Below, piece after piece: positions 1-12,646 of a stretch of 64,000 nt of DNA. The notes below the pieces were generated by a model that did no database searches, had not been told where the DNA came from, and saw nothing but the letters and a program-made list of their open reading frames with translations. Every line of letters starts with the position of its first letter. Position 1 is the first letter of the stretch. This stretch comes from Polytrichum commune. Lineage: Eukaryota > Streptophyta > Polytrichopsida > Polytrichales > Polytrichaceae. The translations under genes were made by a program, and so were the position numbers. The DNA lies in NCBI GenBank assembly GCA_950295325.1, contig OX485803.1:47075554-47139553 (forward strand), read 5' to 3'.

Positions 1-1500
1 ACATAAAAATTTGACAAGAGACGCTACTTTCAGTCAATTTATAGTTGTCATCCATTGTTTGTCATATGGTAATAGTCCCCAATGACTTGTACATGTGATG
101 AAGACTTATTTATTTCATGATTTATACATAGTGTATGTAATGGAGGCATTTAATATATTAAATTGGAAATCTTAGTATAAATTCATGAGTCCATTTTCAA
201 GCCAATTGTTAGTACATATACATGTGTTTTCTTTATAAACTTCTCTTATATAGGGGGTTTAGTTTCATAGTCACCCATGCATGCCATTTGTGTTGTTAAT
301 GAAGAGTTCAACCCCCATGCACCATTGCAAGCTTCAAACTCAATCATAAAACTCTCAAGTCCCAAACAACTATTATCACTTTTCATGTTTTCCCATAACA
401 TTACTTGGATCCATAACAATGTTTTGTGGGATTGACAATATTCCACATAAATATTGTTATGGATTGGAATAATGTTATGCCAATTAACTCTTGCCTACAA
501 TTGAACATTTTGGGATGAAAATGGGTGAAGTGACTTCTTCCATGATCTGAATCCTAGTGATGGCATGCGCTAGACATCGGCTCAGTGACTATGTCATTGA
601 ACAATAATATTAAAATTACAAAAAATATGAAGGATTTTCCATTTTGTATTGATGATTGTTGCAGGCATTAACTACCAATCATTGTAATCCAATGTATTGT
701 TTGATTAACATACTAGTTATTGCAATTAGTGCGTGTGGTACTAATTCCTGAAACACACACTATTTTGCCAAGTCTCAAAATTAGTGAGGGCTAGAATTTG
801 TACTAAGTGATACTAAATTCATAAACACATGCTCATTTACCACACATTTCAAGAAAATGAGTGCATGCTCTAAGTGCTTGTGGATTGATTAAAAAAGAGT
901 ATGTGCAATACATGATTGTCAATGAATAATGTCATGAAGAATAAAGCTTGTACTTTAAATGAATAATGCTACTATGAATAGTAATTTTAATTAATAAGGT
1001 TGAGATGAACAATGTGTCCTATATCATTTTGGTGGCACTAATTACATAGAGTAAAAAAATTTGATATCATCTTCACTAATTTCTTACACTTACTCTTAGC
1101 CCTCCCCCACTAATTGGGGTAACCAGTGTAGTAGTGTTGGGTGGGAACAAATGATGATGTCTATGTTAAGTTAAGTATGTACCTAAATCCATACAAAGGA
1201 GTTTTTTTTTTATCGTTGTCAAGACAAGTTTTGTCTTTGTGCAATGTGCACTCAAAAGGAGGTTAAAGTTCAGGTATGCAACTACCCACTTGGTTGCAAA
1301 TTTTTGAAGATTGCACTTCAATTGTACCTCCTACTTTTATGAAGTTTTTTAATGAATATATATAAAAAAAATTCCTACTTGAAGGGCTTGGGAAAGCAAG
1401 TTTGGAATTACTGGAAGTACATACAAGTAAGTCCGCATCCAACCTCAAATTTTGTCTAGAGTTCACCCAAATTTCCTTGAACTTACATGACTCATAATGA
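1..1500. other. AT-rich spacer, no gene recognised
   Basis: This stretch is AT-rich with stops in all frames. I see no coding signal, RNA gene or terminal inverted repeats. The only structure is one member of a diverged direct-repeat pair at 551-600. Confidence 0.6.
551..600. repeat. Direct repeat A, copy 1
   Basis: The block reads AGTGATGGCATGCG, then a near-identical GACATCGGCT and GTGACT. It recurs in the same orientation at 1965-2015 with a few substitutions. It may be part of a larger diverged duplication that also includes repeat B. Confidence 0.6.
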
Positions 1501-1502
1501 TT

Positions 1503-1600
1503 CGATGCATGCATGGATGGGAGGACCTTATTCTGTTGCCAGAACCGTCTTCCAGTTGCAAATCAAAAGTATTGCCCTTCCATGTACAATAGATTTGTAC
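1503..1600. repeat. Direct repeat B, copy 1
   Basis: Shared landmarks with 2644-2740, in the same order and orientation, are GCATGCATGG, ACCGTCTTCCAGT / ACCATCTTCCAGT, AAAAGTA-TGCCC / AAAAGTACCGCCC and TCCATGTA-ATAGAT. The copies are clearly diverged. The element family is not recognised. Confidence 0.55.
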
Positions 1601-1964
1601 TAGAAGATCTACATGTAGGGAGGTTCAACTACTTGTGTGAGGATATTGTAGCCTAAAATATTTATTTTCATGAAAATAATTTTTGGTGGACACCTTTTAT
1701 ACCCCAAAAGTAAAGGTATTCTTCACCCCCCCCCCAAAGGGATACTCTATGGAGCATCTCTTCACCAAGTTGAGAGTTAATACCAATGCATCACCAAAAA
1801 CAAAAACAAACAAAAACACAATCTACTAAATTGCACATCCTAAACTTCTCAATTCTCGCAACTTGAGTGCTCTCTATACATGGGGAATCCCATAACCAAA
1901 GAAGATTTATGCCCATTTGATACTTGGTCCCATGAAACGTAACCAAGGCGTTGTGTAATGGTAC
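1601..1964. other. AT-rich spacer
   Basis: Non-coding AT-rich sequence with a 10-base C run at 1726-1735. No gene or mobile-element terminus is visible. Confidence 0.5.
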
Positions 1965-2015
1965 TAGGACTAGTGATGGCATGCGTTGGACATCGGCTTG
2001 GTGACTTATATCATC
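1965..2015. repeat. Direct repeat A, copy 2
   Basis: Second copy of the block at 551-600. It shares AGTGATGGCATGCG and GACATCGGCT, with C/T and A/G changes between. Confidence 0.6.
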
Positions 2016-2643
2016 CAAAAACATATATAACACATTGCCAAAAATAGAAACAAGAGCAAATTATTGCATAATAATGTACCTCTCATTCATCAAACATAGA
2101 AACCGTGAAGTAGTAACTTCTTAGTTGATTCGAACATTCTAATTTTTTGTTAGATTATGACAATTACTTACACCAAAAACACCTCCAATTGCTTGTCATG
2201 CACATTCAATCACTACAAAATAAATGATCAAACAATTAAGGACTTCCAATTGAAAGTACTCTATTTGCAACGTGCATGCAAAATGTGTCACTTGTAACAC
2301 AATTGTTGGTTGGAATGTGATTAGCATGAATGAAAGTGTGGTGGCATTTTGCTTCTCAACTAGCAAGATGCTATTATTTATTTTGTTTAGGGGCTCCCAA
2401 AATGGATTGTGCCAAGTAACTTGGATTTCCTCCAAACGACATCAGTGCTTTATCATGTCCACATCTAGGAATAGTACATCTTAAATCTATGCTTCTGTTA
2501 AGGTTAGGATCATCATGTTAACTTTGACACATGGCAATCGGGCTAGTTCCACCCTAGCCATTTCCAACCGTATAGGCTTTACCTCAACTTCAACACATAA
2601 AGTAAAGGATATCTACATGAATTTTTTAAAATAGTAATTCCCA
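2016..2643. other. AT-rich spacer
   Basis: No gene, RNA or element terminus recognised. Short open frames on both strands here have no domain-like composition. Confidence 0.5.
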
Positions 2644-2740
2644 CTTGCATGCATGGGAGGGGGTAGGCTTGTTTCCGCGCTCATAACCATCTTCCAGTGG
2701 CAGATTAAAAGTACCGCCCCTCCATGTATGATAGATACGA
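2644..2740. repeat. Direct repeat B, copy 2
   Basis: Second copy of the block at 1503-1600, sharing GCATGCATGG, CATCTTCCAGT, AAAAGTA and CTCCATGTA-GATAGAT in order. Confidence 0.55.
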
Positions 2741-3230
2741 GTTTGTGCACGTAATTAATGGTTTTTAAAAAAAAATTAAAAAAATTGTAGTGGTCAAATT
2801 TTAGTTTTCCTTATTGATGAAACTTATCATCCTCAACAGGGGTCCAACTACAATAAGGTGTACCAAAACTATGTCACGCGTCATCATATTTCACAATCCT
2901 TGACACACTCCCTTAAATACTCATCACACTTTTATTTTGAACTTTACATAGGTTTCTTGTCAAAACTCAACATCGACTTATGGTCAACTATAGATATTGT
3001 AATCACATCTTATCAATGATTTGTGATTTTAATCATGATTATTGTGTCAAATATATATGTCCCTATGAAATGCAAGGACTCTCCTCCTATATAGCCCTTC
3101 ATGATACACCTTATCACGGGTGGACCCACAGACACCGTAAGTCAAGATAGAAAAAGGTTTGGAAGTTGTTTTTTGTCCACAATTGCCACAAGGACCGCAG
3201 GTAGGCTATAAGTCTTTCATGTTGTGTAGT
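2741..3230. other. AT-rich spacer
   Basis: No recognisable gene or repeat terminus is visible in this stretch. Confidence 0.5.
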
Positions 3231-4455
3231 ATTTGCATCCTCCTCAACTCCGGAGAGAGAGACCCGTTTTGGGGCGGGTGTGGACATTCACTCACAAAAG
3301 CGGTCCCTCCATCCAACAACTAAACCCCAAAAGCAGGAACATTTCTTGGTCGTAACGGCTTCACGTTGGAAAAGCATTGCCAAATTCTTGTGTGAAGACT
3401 CGTCCACGAATTCCTCATCCCTAGACTTAGTTAGTGTGAGAGTAGACACTGCTCATCTTTTGTGCAGACAAGGACATGCCACACGAAAGGAATAATAAAA
3501 ACGGACAAGGAAAAGTGGTGCCTAGATTCTTGACCCTCTTCCCGATGTCCACCATCCACGTGATGGATGGGCGGGCGGGCGGACGGACGGACGGACGGAT
3601 GAATGATGGATGACTCCCCCCCACCCCCTTCTATCTCTTCCTCTCCTCCCTTCCCCTCCCCTTCGTGGATGAGAATGATACGATGTTCCGTTCCCGAGTA
3701 GTATAAACTTCACCACAACTTTTGTCCCCTCCGCGAGCGAGAGAGCGAGAGAGAGAGGATAATCACACACGAACATACCTTTCATTTATGCAACATAAAA
3801 CTCCCGGAATAATATGCAACGTGGGGGTCACTAGGTTTAGTTGATGTGCCATCGGAAGTGGTTCTAAAGACACCACATTAGTCGGGTGTCTTCAAGTCCT
3901 TTGTGATGGACCGGGCACAAGCCCATACGGTGTCGAGTGTTTTAATGTGGGATGGATTAGTGGCAACAACCTTCCCCATGATCCTTGTGATGGGTTGTTG
4001 TGAGCGGTGGGGGTTGTACATGCGGCCCCTTTGGTACATGGACGGAATAAAATTAGTTTGAATGCGGGCGGTGCAATGGCATGGCGCCTTCATGACATCC
4101 AAGGTGCCTTTCTTAAGCAAAAGCCGTGGAAGAAGTGCAACTATATCGACGTGTACTTTGATTCTCCGGGAGGGGGAGGAGGAGGACCCCATTCGGGCAC
4201 CGAACGATCACCCGGGTCGTCCCGGGATTGGGTCCGGGTGGGTTCCCGTCTCGGTGATGGATTCCGGAACTTGTCCGGACGTAGCTTAAGTGATGCCTCA
4301 ATATGCATGGCCTCCACGTCCGGGGGAGTTGGCAATGGACGGGACACCCACTACCCCCTCACACAATTCGCCTACGGAAACGCCACCGTTAATGATGAGG
4401 TGACATGCGGCCTAACACATCCACCGCAAACTCCACATGTGGCTTTGAATTTGTG
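3230..4455. other. GC-rich island with a GGAC tandem array
   Basis: Base composition shifts sharply from the surrounding AT-rich DNA to GC-rich. The island holds a (GGCG)/(GGAC) tetranucleotide array at 3562-3604, a GA-rich stretch near 3735-3760 and a CCCGGG-rich segment at 4180-4290. A 149-codon plus-strand frame (4007-4456) is open, with Gly-rich and Ser-rich composition but no domain I recognise. Its length could simply follow from the GC content. It could be a gene first exon, a CpG-like promoter or a repeat fragment, and the sequence alone does not decide. Confidence 0.4.
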
Positions 4456-5340
4456 AGCGAATTTCTTTGAAATCTATATTGCAACTTGTAATACCGGAGT
4501 AGACACTACAATGCCGTTGTGGGTTGTGGGCTCTCTATTCAAAGGCACCAAACACAATTATAGAATCCTCAAGTTTTGCCGCGTTTGGATGTCACGTTCG
4601 TTAAGACTCTCTTGAAATTTACGTGACAACTACATTCCGACAATACGCTAAATACGATATTTAGTGTCACAACTTGTAATTGTTTTGCTGAAAAATCTGA
4701 TTGGAAATTGTGGTACAGTGTCACCAACACTAAATTGTTAACCCAACGTCAATTGTCATTCCTCTAAGTTGTATGCATTGGATAGCTTCGATGTTGACTG
4801 TCTAGGGAATTTGTTTCCGCTCGAGGGAGAGTTGGCTTTGTGTATGCCAAACCTTGTTGGTTCATGCTTGGACCGTTTGTGAAGCAATTTTTGCAATGTA
4901 TCTCATCGATAATGTATACCAAAAGAAATTTTCATCATTGTGTTTTGACCTTACACCATTCAAATGCTCTTTTGTGCATTGTAATCTTCAAAAATGCCTT
5001 CATTACTTCTAATCCTACTTTCCAAGTGTTTGATTTTCTTAAACTAAATGAATGGTTATGTATTTGAAAACTCTAAAAAATCACAATCCAGATACCATCC
5101 TATCAAAAGGCTTGATTTCGAATATTATGTAATTATAGAGTCCTCAAAATGTACGCACAAAAACATCTTACCCATAAAATATATTGGATTTCGCACAAAT
5201 CTACAACATTTTAACACTAGGTGAACCCCCTAAAGTATAATATGATTGCAACTTTGATTGGGCAAAGAAGTTAACACAATGAGAGTTTGTTAGAAACATA
5301 ACTCCCTCTCCAATGGCCTTGCGGACATACTATGTACTCC
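4456..5340. other. AT-rich spacer with a CACTA-MITE-like scrap
   Basis: No gene recognised. Around 4648-4735 the motifs GCTAAATACGATATTTAGTGTCAC and, 60 bases on, CAACACTAAATTG resemble the palindromic ends of the MITE family at 18366 and 59802. They are too diverged to delimit an element. Confidence 0.4.
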
Positions 5341-5344
5341 CTTA

Positions 5345-6065
5345 CATAATATATAAATAAATAAAATAAAATAAAAGCAACGTCTGGGTTTCTTTTACCC
5401 TGACGTGAATGGGAGCCCGTTCCTCTTTACCGTGATCATGTTTGACAATGCGTCACCATAAGGGGTACTTCCTCCCTCTCAAGAGGTGGGCTCCTTTAGT
5501 TTACTCACTGGTTCAGTCCCTAGCCTCTAGGGGGGGTCAACGGGGGGTTGTTTGTTGTCTAGTTTTCTTTTATTTAATATCAAGTATGTGAGATATTTAA
5601 TGGAAATTTGGTGTATTTGTTTCATAAGTGTTTTGATTTCTCTTTTGGGTATTTTAAGGTATTCTAGTTCTTTGATTGGTTGTTCATGGATAGCCCCTCT
5701 CACTCTGGTTGTGATTGTTATGAGAGGGTTGACTTGCTATCCAACCGTTCTAAGTGTTTGGATGAGTGGGTTGTATTTCTCGGTTTTTTCCTTGTGTGCG
5801 GTATTTGGGAATCTGTCATGACAGTATGTGAATTCAATGAAATGTATGACGTTTGGTGGGGTTGGCGTTAGGGGAGGTTGGCTTTCGGGGGGAGGGGCAC
5901 CTAATACGCATAATATGTATGGTCTGAGCCTGGCTAGGCATGTGCATGGTGTGGTAGGGCATGAGCATTGGAGTAGCCATGTTGGCACTGTGTTGTCTTG
6001 TGGTCTGAGGTTTTGGTTACCTGCATTTATGAGGGTGTAGTATCTTGTATGTCGGCTTGATTGAT
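5345..6065 (-). mobile_element. 3' fragment of a Dualen-like LINE (restriction-like endonuclease tail plus 3' UTR)
   Basis: Read on the minus strand, 6065-5530 encodes the C-terminal tail also found twice at 48.6-51.7 kb. The landmarks are C-S-C-P followed by C-T-C, then RLRPYILC at about 5920, HFIEFTYCHDRF at about 5840, EKYNPLIQTL, VNPLITIT-RVRGAIHE and a Lys-rich end near 5555. A TAG stop (about 5744) interrupts the frame after LIQTLRTVG. The usual PD of the restriction-like endonuclease motif reads PY here, but the downstream Glu of FIEFTY is kept. The 3' UTR carries a 24-base block at 5471-5494 that recurs at 50985-51008 with one change, and ends in TTTTA/TTTA repeats near 5345-5375. The fragment is 5'-truncated, as is common for LINEs. 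Confidence 0.75.
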
Positions 6066-6906
6066 ATGTATTCCCTTACATGTAGGGAGCTAAGGCATAA
6101 GGAGTTAGACATTATTTAAGATGTCATTCAAAATAAGATTATGAAGATTTCTTGAGACATATCACAACATAGATGTTATGAGGCTCCATCAAAAGGTCAC
6201 ATCCCGACAAGTCGAAGTACAAAGGAGACTGTGTTCCACCTCTTCATGATATTAGAAGGAAAAACATTGGAAATTGATAACAATCAAAAAACCAAATATT
6301 TTTAATGCAATTTTTGATTAAAATAGGTTGAGATTAGGTCAACTATTGAAGGAAATGTTTCCACAAACATAACAATTTTTTTCACAATGTACCTTGAGGC
6401 CATGAATAAATATAAACCTAACTAATTTTCACTTTTGTTAAAAAAATCTTACTTACATATTTTCTGTCATAATTCAAATTTGAAGAACGTACTTCTACAA
6501 ATGTACTAAATATGTGCTAAATGGGATTGGACAAAGTTTCTCGCTACCATAAACTTTTGAAATTCTAAGGATATGAAGACACCATATTTGTGCATTGATT
6601 CGACTTGGGGGGGGGGGGGGGGTTAAAGGTCTTATTGTGACTCGGAATAACTTAGTGGTCACTTGGAAGGTTAGGTCCCAAATGGGCATTATTTCTTGAT
6701 TTCCCCTGGGGTTGCACTGGCTACCCCATTGTGGTTGTATTTTCATTCCTTTTCTTGCAATTGAAGTTTAAAAAAAATTCAACTATATATACTCTTATTT
6801 ATTATTATTTGTTTTTTTTTGGGGGGGGTATGTTCATACCCTTCTTAGTTCAAGCACATACCCTTCTTAGTTCATAGTTATATTAGTTTAACTCCTCCCA
6901 CAAACC

Positions 6907-6908
<2 letters not shown>
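6066..6908. other. AT-rich spacer with poly-G tracts
   Basis: No gene recognised. It contains a 16-base G run at 6607-6622 and an 8-base T plus 8-base G junction near 6820. A short block at about 6650-6720 resembles 43140-43205 (CTTGGA-GGT, AATGGGCA-TATTTCTTGA), probably a diverged dispersed repeat. Confidence 0.45.

Positions 6909-6986
<78 letters not shown>
6909..6986. repeat. (GA)39 microsatellite
   Basis: An uninterrupted GA dinucleotide array of about 78 bases. It is the longest simple repeat in the window. Confidence 0.98.
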
Positions 6987-6988
<2 letters not shown>

Positions 6989-9227
6989 TGTTATCTGTGT
7001 ATTATCCTTGACAAAACTTCAAGCTAAATTGAGTTAAGTACATTGTTTATGTTATTTACTGTCACTTGCTATTTCAAGTTACAAGGTGCTATAGCGTTTT
7101 AATACTTATGTAATATTTTACCAAATAAATTATTCCACTACGCAGCATGAGTACCCTTGAATGCAAATAAAAATGTTGTATTTGATCGTTAGTGTTTAGT
7201 ATGAGTATATTTTGATTTTCTCTTTGACACAAGACAATTTATATGATAAGGCTTCAAACAACAACAACAACCAATGCTTTATGAACTTGGTGAAGCCCGT
7301 ATAAAAAGTGTGTATGGCCATATATTGAGACCCCATGTACTTAAAGGGTCATGGTGGGTAGTACGGTTGAACAACACACTAATTAAATCAAGAAGGAAGA
7401 ATGGGAGCACAACAAAGGTACCTACGTAGCCAATTCCATTGTCCGAGTTCCCCCGCACCTAGAATTGGAGTGCATTCACATTGATGCTTCAAGAGTAATC
7501 TTGGAACTCTATGGGTGTGTGTGTGTCTCAATCCACAAGTTTTGTCAACTTGTCCTTATAAACCCGGAATACCGTATGGGAGCTTTATGTGGTGACTCTT
7601 TCTAAATTGGGAACCGATGAATGGGTGGTGTATGGCAAATGGTCACGTCAAAAAATGAACACCAAAAGGAAAAAAAAAAAACATGTGTTATGATAAGATT
7701 GGACTACACATTTATAGTATAAATAACATGTTCTATGCTTATTATTTAACACATTTGACAAGGGCCTTTCTATGATCTTATAGAGGACAAAGACAAATTT
7801 CATTTGATTTCATAATATCTTTGATTAAAGATCATAACCAAAAACTTCCAATTGTCAATCACGATCTAGGGGGGTGGACTCTTTATTGGAAACCTAAATG
7901 TTGTGCGTGGGTCACTATGAAAATAAACCCTCTATATACAAGAAGTTTATAGAAACAATGAATGTATGTGTACTAATGGCATGCTAGTAAATGGACTCGT
8001 GTGTTTATACTAAGTTTTTCAGTTTAATGTGTTGAATGCCTTCACTACATATTCAGATTTAAAATTATGAATTAAATAGGCATTTATTACGTATAAAACC
8101 CACTTTCACTTTCCAATGAGAAAGTCGTAGAACATTTTGTCATCCATAGCATCTAACTCAACAATCACATCAAAAAAGAAAGACACAATAACTTAGCCAC
8201 AATCCAAATAGAAAACACATGGTCATAATGAAGCCCATGAGCGCTCTAAGAGCCTCCAATTTCTAAAACCTCAAACCCGCATGTGAATCTTAAGAGTAAT
8301 GGACAAGATAGTCACTAAGGACTGTTATCATCTAACAACAATGGATGAAACGAACACATCTACTGTTAATTTGTTTCTTTGAACCATAGGGCCCCCTTCT
8401 ATACATATACCTTTACTTCAGAATTCTCAATACCCTTTTGAAATGTACACACTAGCGAAAGATAATACCTCTCCCTTATGTACAATATGTACGTTAATGT
8501 CTTAAATTACCCCCCCCCCCCCGGGGATCAAAATGACTTATTTATATTCTCGCTACAAGTTGCAATCAACAAGTTGGAGCAGCTGATTGTCATGGACAAG
8601 TTTAGTAATGTGAGACCGTTAAGCAAAGTTTGGTTGCCCACTACCACTAGAAGAGTGCAATTAACCATTGGGCATTTTTGACAATTCCCATCCCCATCCA
8701 ATGGCCAAATTAATTGCCGAATTGGAAGTACCCACAAAAGGACCATGTTTATCTACATCATCAATGTTGTATGCCACTCTCACCTGCAACTTATCGCTAT
8801 TGACTCACCTTATCCCATGGGCATTTTGCTTTTGGAACTTGACCATAATAAACTCGAAAGAGTTGGTGTAGTAAGGACCTCACTTTGTACTTACCGAAGG
8901 AAGTGTGGATTCCTTGGTTGTAAGGACATTAATAAATAGCATGCATTTTTCAACATGAAACCATGTGAAATGTTGGAGGCACTCAACATCTCAATTTTGG
9001 GAGGGCCTCGAAACATCATTGAATCAATAGGCTATATTAAGAAGTGTTGAACATTAAAAATACCAAAAATAACATGGAAATGACTTTAAGACAAGATACG
9101 GTAAAATGGTATTCATGAAATGTGTGGATGTCATGTCATACTTGTTTCAACCTTATGGTTATTAAAGAATACACACTTCTACATTCTTTGAATATTCCTC
9201 AAATATGAAGTGAAGGCTACAAGCTTA
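6987..9227. other. AT-rich spacer
   Basis: No gene, RNA or complete element recognised over about 2.2 kb. It includes a short dispersed repeat at 7281-7348, a 13-base C run at 8510-8522 and a brief TG tract near 7515. The small open frames show no domain signature. Confidence 0.5.
7281..7348. repeat. Dispersed repeat C, copy 1
   Basis: This block starts ATGAACTTGG and includes ATGGCCATATATTGAGACC. It matches 18084-18151 in the same orientation at roughly three bases in four. Function unknown. Confidence 0.55.
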
Positions 9228-9563
9228 GGCCACTTCACACAAGAGCCGAGGGTTATGATATTGTAATTGTGAGTGTCAGTGGTTCTCATCCAAAGGTCTT
9301 ACCATTGAAATTATTTGTGGAATTTGTGTTAGGCCTATCTCTTGGAGGTCAGATGGACGCAAATACTTGCAAACCACGAAACATTATTTATAATTTTCCA
9401 TGTAAGAATTCATGTAGACTTTTCATCGTTGATAATTTCTTTGGGCTCTTTGGCCTTCAACTTCTAGTGTAAAGTGAACTTGGGCGTTCTTGACCTTTTT
9501 GACCAATGAGAGATCACACAATGCAATGGTCACAGACATTGAGTCTTGTGTGTGAAGTGGCCC
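9228..9563. mobile_element. PIF/Harbinger-like non-autonomous element (short variant)
   Basis: The left end GGCCACTTCACACAAGAG and right end CTTGTGTGTGAAGTGGCCC form terminal inverted repeats matching the 500-bp family at 12147 and 29257. The left flank is TTA and the right flank TCA, close to the 3-bp TWA duplication of PIF/Harbinger. At 336 bp it is shorter than its relatives and keeps the subterminal GTCACAGACATTGAG-like segment. It has no transposase frame, so it depends on a partner elsewhere. Confidence 0.75.
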
Positions 9564-12146
9564 TCAAATACAATTTGTATTTTGTAGGAACTGTTCTTTT
9601 TTAAGGAATTCCAAAAAACACATAAGATGTGTATTTTGGAACACATAACAATTCCCAAAATTCATGGAAAATATATTATATATAAAAAACTACAATGTCA
9701 CATTATTCCAAGTTTTAAGAATTGTTGATAACCATTACAATTGGCGCTTCCTAACCTTTAACGTTTAGACTATCACAAGGATGGGAATGTCAACATTTGA
9801 TGAATTTGAACACGAAAGCGATGAAGTTGAAAAGGGTTAAAGTCTCTACTCCTACATGATGTGAATACCTACAGTCTCCCTACTTCTCACTAAACTGACA
9901 ATAACATAAGAGTACCCAGTCATATACATGCGTTTCTCTTCCTATAAATGTTGCACTCACAATATTCCGCACATGTGGCAAGGTTGTGTGAGGAGGAGTC
10001 AATAAATTCAATGACGAATATGGCCTCCCTCCACATATATCACTATGTATGTTACCATGTATGCCATGCAAATTTCTACACCCGTAGGGATGTGGAGAAC
10101 ATTTTGAGTGTTTTCGTGAAAAAATTTGAGAAAATTATGTTAAATATGTTGGAATCTCCATAACTTATAATGAAGATATCACATATATATATAGAGAGAG
10201 GGGCGCGCACACACGGAGATACATATTTACTTAGCCCACAAATGGGGGAATGAAGGAGCTCCTTGAGCTTTGTGAAGGTATGGGGGTTCCAAATGGATGA
10301 TGGAGGCCTCTTAAAGGCGTTTGGGCCGTGGCTCTAGGCTCCCGTGTACCTTAGAGTGCTAATAATTGTGGAGTTAAGTAAGGACATAAGTACATGGGCA
10401 AGATGAGGTACTACCGCACGTCCACTAGACTAGGTTACTAATCAAATCAAATGTCCGCAAAGCCTTTTGCACAAACTCTAGTACCTTCAATTACCTAGAA
10501 GTAAGGGCCAACAACCTCGATGGGCTAATTACATACGTCATCTTGCTTACGGTCCGGTAACTTAGAGCCAATCGTACCCATGATCATTATGAGTTCCAAT
10601 AAACAATCACCTCACATAAACTTATCCTCTCCCACAAATGCCAAATGTTGTCTTCGTAAGAATTGTGGGTCCCAACAATTGTTGCATGTTACAACAATGC
10701 GGGAATTGGGAGGCTCCAAGTTGAAGGAAATTGGGTCTACATTGATTGCAAGGAACTAAAAGGTTGTGATTCGAAGTAATGTTGATTTCATGAACTACAC
10801 ACGTGGGAGCAACAAGTGTGCATTTGAGTGAGTCGGTGTTTATTATAGTCTAGCAAGAGAATATTGTGGACTCATTATTGTTCATGATACTCAAAGTTGT
10901 TCCTAAAGGTTGTCTACGAAGCTTTATATGGGTGGTTGAGGGGTGGAGGTGTCACATAGGCAATTTTCCTCCACATACTAATGAGAGAAGAAAAAAGAAG
11001 AAGCAAACATTCGTTATATGGAACATGAAAGGAGAGAGTTCATCCAAGGGTATGCATCGTCGCTAAGGTCACCACTAGAGAACCCATGTTTTTCTTCATT
11101 TTGGTATGAAAGGAAAGAAAAAAAGAACAAAAGGAATACAATTAAATTGATGCCATAATAGAATCTCAGTGTACTTTTCTTTAAGAGAGTTGTATACTTA
11201 ATACATATAAGGCACGTGTGTTGAATTCTAATGGTGTGGTCTTTGATGTTAGTTTTAAATAATTTAGGTGTTACCTCCTTCGCCTAAGGTACGTGGGATT
11301 CACCAAAAATAATATCACGCAACATAATTACTCAAACTACTTTTCTAGAGAATATAGGACATAAATTACTTGAAACTATTTCAATGTGCATCCCAAAGTG
11401 GCCTAAAAGTACTTACACCCCAAGTCTTCCACATATACGTGTTAGGTGATATCACATAACGACTAGAAACATAGATTCTTCATACCTAATTTGAATCCTT
11501 TGGAGTGATAGTAGAGGATGAAATTTAAGAGGATGGCTACAAACCCTTGAAAACATACCTATTTGTTATGAAGAGGGATGCATTGGATGGAGCATGCAAC
11601 AATTGAACTAAAATAGTTTTCTCTTCGTACGTACTTTACTATATAGAACTAGGACGCTCACATGTTTAGAGCATCTCCACCACTCCACTCAATGAGCACC
11701 CACTCATGGCTCAAGAATTGACATGTCTTCGTGCGACGAATGAGATGAAATTGAAAGGCAACAAAGAAGGATATGATGGCCCGTTCATCATAGGTTACAT
11801 GTGCTAGGTGGGCCTTGTTTTTTCCCCCTTGAATTAATAAGTGACCCCAGCCCTTCATTATGCTTGTGGAGAGGGAGAGGCTACCAAATGGTGGGTAAGT
11901 ATGATTGGGACCATCATTCCTCTTTCTTGTAACAAATAAGTAAAGTCGGTAATGGGAGTGGGGGAGGCAATGATCACTTGTAGGAAAGGAACGGGGTTTA
12001 ATTCAACATGAAATCACCGCAAATTTATAGATATGACTTGTGTCAGATCACTTGTCTAGGAGCGGCCCCAGGTGGTGTCCACTTGTAAATTGTAATCATC
12101 CCGGTTAAGTCTAGTCATAGGTGTAAAATCTTAAACTCCAAACTAA
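9564..12146. other. AT-rich spacer
   Basis: About 2.6 kb without a recognisable gene. An AT/GA/CA simple-sequence patch lies near 10185-10215. At 11668 the motif AGAGCATCTCCACCACTCC resembles the ends of common plant MITEs, but no matching opposite end was found. Confidence 0.45.
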
Positions 12147-12646
12147 GGGCCACTTCACACATGAGCCAAGAGCCGTGACCATGAAATTGTGAGAGCCCGA
12201 AAGAAAGTGTCCAACGGCCATCCAAGACACCTCCAAAATCATGTAGTGTGGTCACGGATCCTCAAGTGTAGTGTGAAGCCACATGTGACCGGGCTCTCAA
12301 CCAAATGCTATTTCAATGAATTTCTATTCATTTTGGTCTTCAAACATGATAAAATAGAATAAACCAACGGTTGTGAGCGTTCGGAGTGTCAGAGTCTCCC
12401 GGTTTTGTGTTAAGCTTACCTCCAAGAGCTGGTTTTTGAAAATAATCCAAGTGACCATGAAATATGATCCATTCGATGTCATGTAGAATCCATGTAAACT
12501 TTACATCCATCTTGCATTCACATACTCCGTTGATCCCTCCAGCATAGTGTGAAGAAGAGAACTTGGACCGGCTCCGCCTTTTCCACCAATGAGAGTGCTT
12601 GAAGTGTAATGGTCACGGGCTCTCAGTCTCATGTGTGAAGCGGCCC
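12147..12646. mobile_element. PIF/Harbinger-like non-autonomous element (500 bp)
   Basis: The termini are GGGCCACTTCACACATGAG on the left and the complement GGGCCGCTTCACACATGAG on the right. Both continue into subterminal inverted sequence (GTGACCAT, GAGAGCCC). It is flanked by a 3-bp TAA on both sides (12144-12146 and 12647-12649), the duplication size and sequence expected for PIF/Harbinger. The internal 66-codon minus-strand frame has no transposase features. Copies also lie at 29257-29758, 44826-45289 and, shortened, 9228-9563. Confidence 0.85.

Noticed and set aside
4007-4456. 149-codon plus-strand frame in the GC island as a gene
   Set aside because: No domain, Gly/Ser-rich composition, overlapping frames also open on both strands; likely a GC-content effect.
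11668-11720. Possible MITE end AGAGCATCTCCACC
   Set aside because: No matching inverted end within a plausible distance.
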